Shown in pieces: positions 61,538 through 64,000 of a DNA stretch of 64,000 nucleotides. The stretch comes from Gonocerus acuteangulatus (taxonomy: Eukaryota > Arthropoda > Insecta > Hemiptera > Coreidae). Below the pieces are notes generated by a model. That model saw nothing but the letters and a program-made list of their open reading frames with translations. It was not told the origin of the DNA and searched no databases. The stretch is taken from assembly GCA_946811695.1 (NCBI GenBank), contig OX328127.1:49987774-50051773 (forward strand), given 5' to 3'. How positions within the stretch are numbered: position 1 is the first letter of the stretch; every line of letters begins with the position of its first letter. The position numbers were made by a program, and so were the translations under genes.

Positions 61538-62441
61538 ATGTTAACACGATAGCGGCCAGAGTTTTTGTTTTTTCTTCATGAAACGTGGTATATAGCGTTC
61601 AATTAGCAAACGATTGAACGAGTTCGTTAAGCACCAAAATCGGTCCACCGGGAGGGGGCATTTACCCCGGACCCAAACCTGCCACTAATTTGACCATGCC
61701 AGCTGTAGTTTTCGTTATATTTCAACGAAACTCGGCATTCGTTATGTTGTTCTAAAGAGAGAAATACGTTGTAAAAATAAACTAAATCTGTTTAATAGGA
61801 GGGGGGTGGTTTACTCCGGACCCACATTACTAATTTGCCACTACCAGCCGTAATTTGTGTTACATTTCGACAAAACTCGGTATTCGTGGTGGTAATCAAC
61901 AAAGAAAAATGGGTTCTAAAAAGAAACTAAATTGGGTTATTTGGAGGGGGGGTTTACTCCGGACCTAAAGTACTAATATAGTACCGGTTGTAATTTCTGC
62001 TGTATTGTAAAAAACGCGGTATACGTCGTGGGTATCTCATGAGAAAGAAGTGTTGAAAAATGAAGTAAATCGGTCTATTGGAAAGGAGGGTTTACTTTAA
62101 ACGCATTTGAATTAGCCCGCCAGACATAGGTTCCCGAAGCCGCCGCGAGGAGCGCTATCTCCCACTAGGGGGACTGTATCCTATTCCTGCGTCAGATCAA
62201 AAGGCGGAAAATGAAATTTTTGTGTATTTATTAAGTAGTACAGTATGTATCAACATAACTCTGAAAGCAAATTATTTACAAAATTAATAATTGAACAGTT
62301 CTCATAAATGTAAATGAGCAGAACTATTCATGTTTTTATTTTATTTATATAGGTTATTTAGAGCAAATTATTCAGTAATGTAGTCTACACTACAAAAATT
62401 CTGAGGAAAGTGCTTAGTTATGCAGCTCCTGCGTGACGGAC

Positions 62442-63276
62442 TTTTTTAAATTTGTTATCCATTCCTGTAGAAATGAAACCGGTCTATTGAGCCCATGATC
62501 AGTCCACATCCATAATATCCAAGTTTTATAACCACTAGGTACTGAAAATGTACCTAGCCAGTAAGTACACAGCCAAATCCAAGACAATTCTGTATTTGAG
62601 GAAGATAAGTACTTTTTGAGCAATAATGTTTGTTAACCAGGGAACATCATCATCATGATTTTTTCAAACATGGTGCAAAAAAATCATGAAGATGCAGAAT
62701 TATAATCTTTATAGAGATATTTTGGCACTAGTACTAGAATGAAACAAGTTCATGGAAATGTTAAATAGTTTGAAATATTAAAGAGGAAAGTGAGTTCTTT
62801 TGGTCATGGGTCCCACATGTTATTGATCTGTTTGAAATATGTTTCTGACAGGATGCGCAAAGTATTTATGCATTAAAGAGTTTGTAAGTTCTATTAGAGA
62901 TGAAATGAACACCAGTCCTTAAGATGCTATCGTGTCAGCAAAATGAATTGGATATACTAATGAAGGAGTAGGGTTTTTATCTACATTAAATTTCTGATTG
63001 TTAATATATCAAATCTCCTACCCAATTAATAGTTGCAGATGCATTACAATGAATTCAGGAATTCAACTATATTAATATAAACTATTCTAAGTTACCCACC
63101 ACTACTTAAACTAGGCTTTGGCAGAAAATCAAAAAAGCTCTATTTGGGCTGTAATTATTGTTTAAAAAGTTCCAAAAAGATTGTAAACTAGTTCATAAGA
63201 AAAAATAAATAAATAAATACCACGGTATTTTGAATACTCTTTAACCGCCTCCTTATGTATTTATTTATACACTTAC
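62442..63276. other. Intronic DNA of dynein gene A without recognised feature
   Basis: AT-rich, no coding potential or repeat. It lies between the B-family element and the donor of the third-last exon. Confidence 0.5.
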
Positions 63277-63477
63277 ATCATCTTTTACAGTTCGATGGTG
63301 CTCTTCAATGTCTTCCTGACTCAATGTAACAGGTACTACCGTAAAATCAATCTTCAATTCATCAATAGGAAAGTCATATTTTCTAGCATAAGTTTGCAAA
63401 ACTCCAGTCATAAATCCTTGAGGAAAAAAGAAACCAGATATCCAAAAAGAAGGTGGCTGTCCCATGAGGACCCATGA
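63277..63477 (-). CDS. Axonemal dynein heavy chain A, third-last exon (C-terminal region)
   Basis: Exon of a dynein heavy chain, the microtubule motor of cilia and flagella. The minus strand reads an acceptor TTTCTAG, then 67 codons, then a donor GTAAGT. The peptide contains [15 protein letters not shown] and [16 protein letters not shown], the strongly conserved C-terminal domain motif of axonemal dyneins. The exon ends in phase 0 after KDD and joins the next exon in frame. The rest of the gene lies beyond the right edge. An intron of about 7.6 kb follows, holding a nested rolling-circle-like element and a Ty3/Gypsy element. Family assignment is secure. The DNAH1-like subtype rests on the last exon. 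Confidence 0.93.
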
Positions 63478-63612
63478 CTAGAAACATTTCACTATAAGGA
63501 GAGATTATAAGGAATCTAAATAATTATAAATAGAAAAAAAAACGTTCCATTTAATTCATAATCATTCATCAACCATTCCTTCTTAATTGTGCTTATAAAT
63601 AACCATTGTAAT

Positions 63613-63676
<64 letters not shown>

Positions 63677-64000
63677 GCGCACCAACTTCTAAGACATTAG
63701 TGCCGATCCAGAGTATATATTTTTTTTTTTTACGGGCCACAAGAGTGAATAATTTTTGTATTTATTTTTTTTGACACATCAACATCTGGGTCATTAGTGC
63801 CAGAGTATATAATTAAATTTAAAATGAAATGAGCAAATTCAATTTTTAAAATGTTATTGATTTATTTAAACCAGTAACAAGTAAAATCTGCAATACCAAT
63901 TTCAATGATATTTTTTTTATATTATACTAGGTCAAAAATACTATTCTGTGACAACTAAGAAATTTCCAGTTAGTAAAACAGCCAAAATGGGTGTTTGAAC
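63478..64000. other. Intron of dynein gene A with poly-T retroposon tails
   Basis: A long T-run (63609-63673) followed by AGCGCACCAACTTCTAAGAC ATTAGTGCCGATCC, and a second, T-rich GACACATCAACATCTGGGTC ATTAGTGCC near 63770. Both look like reversed 3' ends of one short retroposon family also seen at 31576 and 30442. No exon found to the window end. Confidence 0.55.

Larger units (their letters stand above)
55826..62441 (+). mobile_element. B-family rolling-circle-like element, copy 3, split by a Ty3/Gypsy element
   Basis: The left part (55826-56009) has TTAGCTCTTTCCTCCGAAGG and ends inside its TA microsatellite. After the LTR element (56010-61472) the microsatellite resumes, then GTTAACACGATAGCGGCCAG, the G-run minisatellite and the 3' end GAGGAAAGTGCTTAGTTATG, CAGCTCCTGCGTGACGGAC. 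It sits in the intron between the third-last and penultimate exons of dynein gene A. Confidence 0.83.

Overview
The window looks like nuclear DNA of an animal. It is AT-rich, carries two intron-containing axonemal dynein heavy chain genes on the minus strand, and is otherwise mostly transposable elements. The repeat mix (R2-type, Jockey/I-type and Penelope-type retroelements, Tc1/mariner and hAT MITEs, Copia and Ty3/Gypsy LTR elements, 5S- and tRNA-derived SINEs, rolling-circle-like elements with TA microsatellites) suits an arthropod, perhaps a crustacean. The species cannot be fixed from the sequence.

Both host genes run right to left. Gene A enters from the right edge and supplies only its last three exons (63477-63277, 55680-55563, 54569-54340), with a stop codon and a polyadenylation signal. 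Its C-terminus resembles the DNAH1/inner-arm type. Gene B begins downstream of it with a start codon at 48179. I traced 17 consecutive exons (48179 to 7450) whose splice phases all agree, giving 955 codons of the tail (DHC_N1) region. The linker and motor lie beyond the left edge. The N-terminus resembles the DNAH9/11/17 outer-arm type. The two genes are a head-to-tail pair separated by about 2-6 kb.

Layout from left to right: 0.4-2.8 kb, decayed Tc1-like transposon containing a 5'-truncated LINE flanked by an unusual 321-bp direct repeat. 3.0-7.1 kb, decayed Copia element split by a 1.3-kb mariner-like foldback element. 7.45 kb, gene B exon 17. 8.5-12.4 kb, R2-type LINE with a restriction-like endonuclease. 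12.5-13.3 kb, gene B exons 16-13. 14.8-16.3 kb, Penelope-like fragment. 16.4-24.8 kb, gene B exons 12-7 with foldback, 5S-SINE, tRNA-SINE, Tc1 and LINE pieces between them. 26.8-29.5 kb, hAT MITEs around exon 6. 28.5-44.2 kb, the 16.2-kb intron 5, filled by nested rolling-circle-like elements. 44.5-48.2 kb, gene B exons 5-1. 48.2-54.3 kb, intergenic DNA with a hAT MITE. 55.8-62.4 kb, gene A intron holding a rolling-circle-like element that was itself entered by an apparently very young Ty3/Gypsy element (identical 167-bp LTRs, long gag and pol frames).

The most noteworthy pattern is a pair of repeat families (here called A and B) with one architecture: a 5' end TTAGC followed by a short inverted repeat and hairpin, an internal TA microsatellite, an inverted copy of the 5' motif near the 3' end, and a terminal GCAG-YTC-CTGC hairpin followed by a GGAC end. 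They insert between T residues without a target duplication, as empty paralogous sites within the window show. This matches the Helentron-associated (HINE/DINE-1-like) design. Other leads are a candidate hammerhead ribozyme (38.56 kb), gag and pol in one frame separated by a single UGA, and SINEs with different heads sharing a 3' body.
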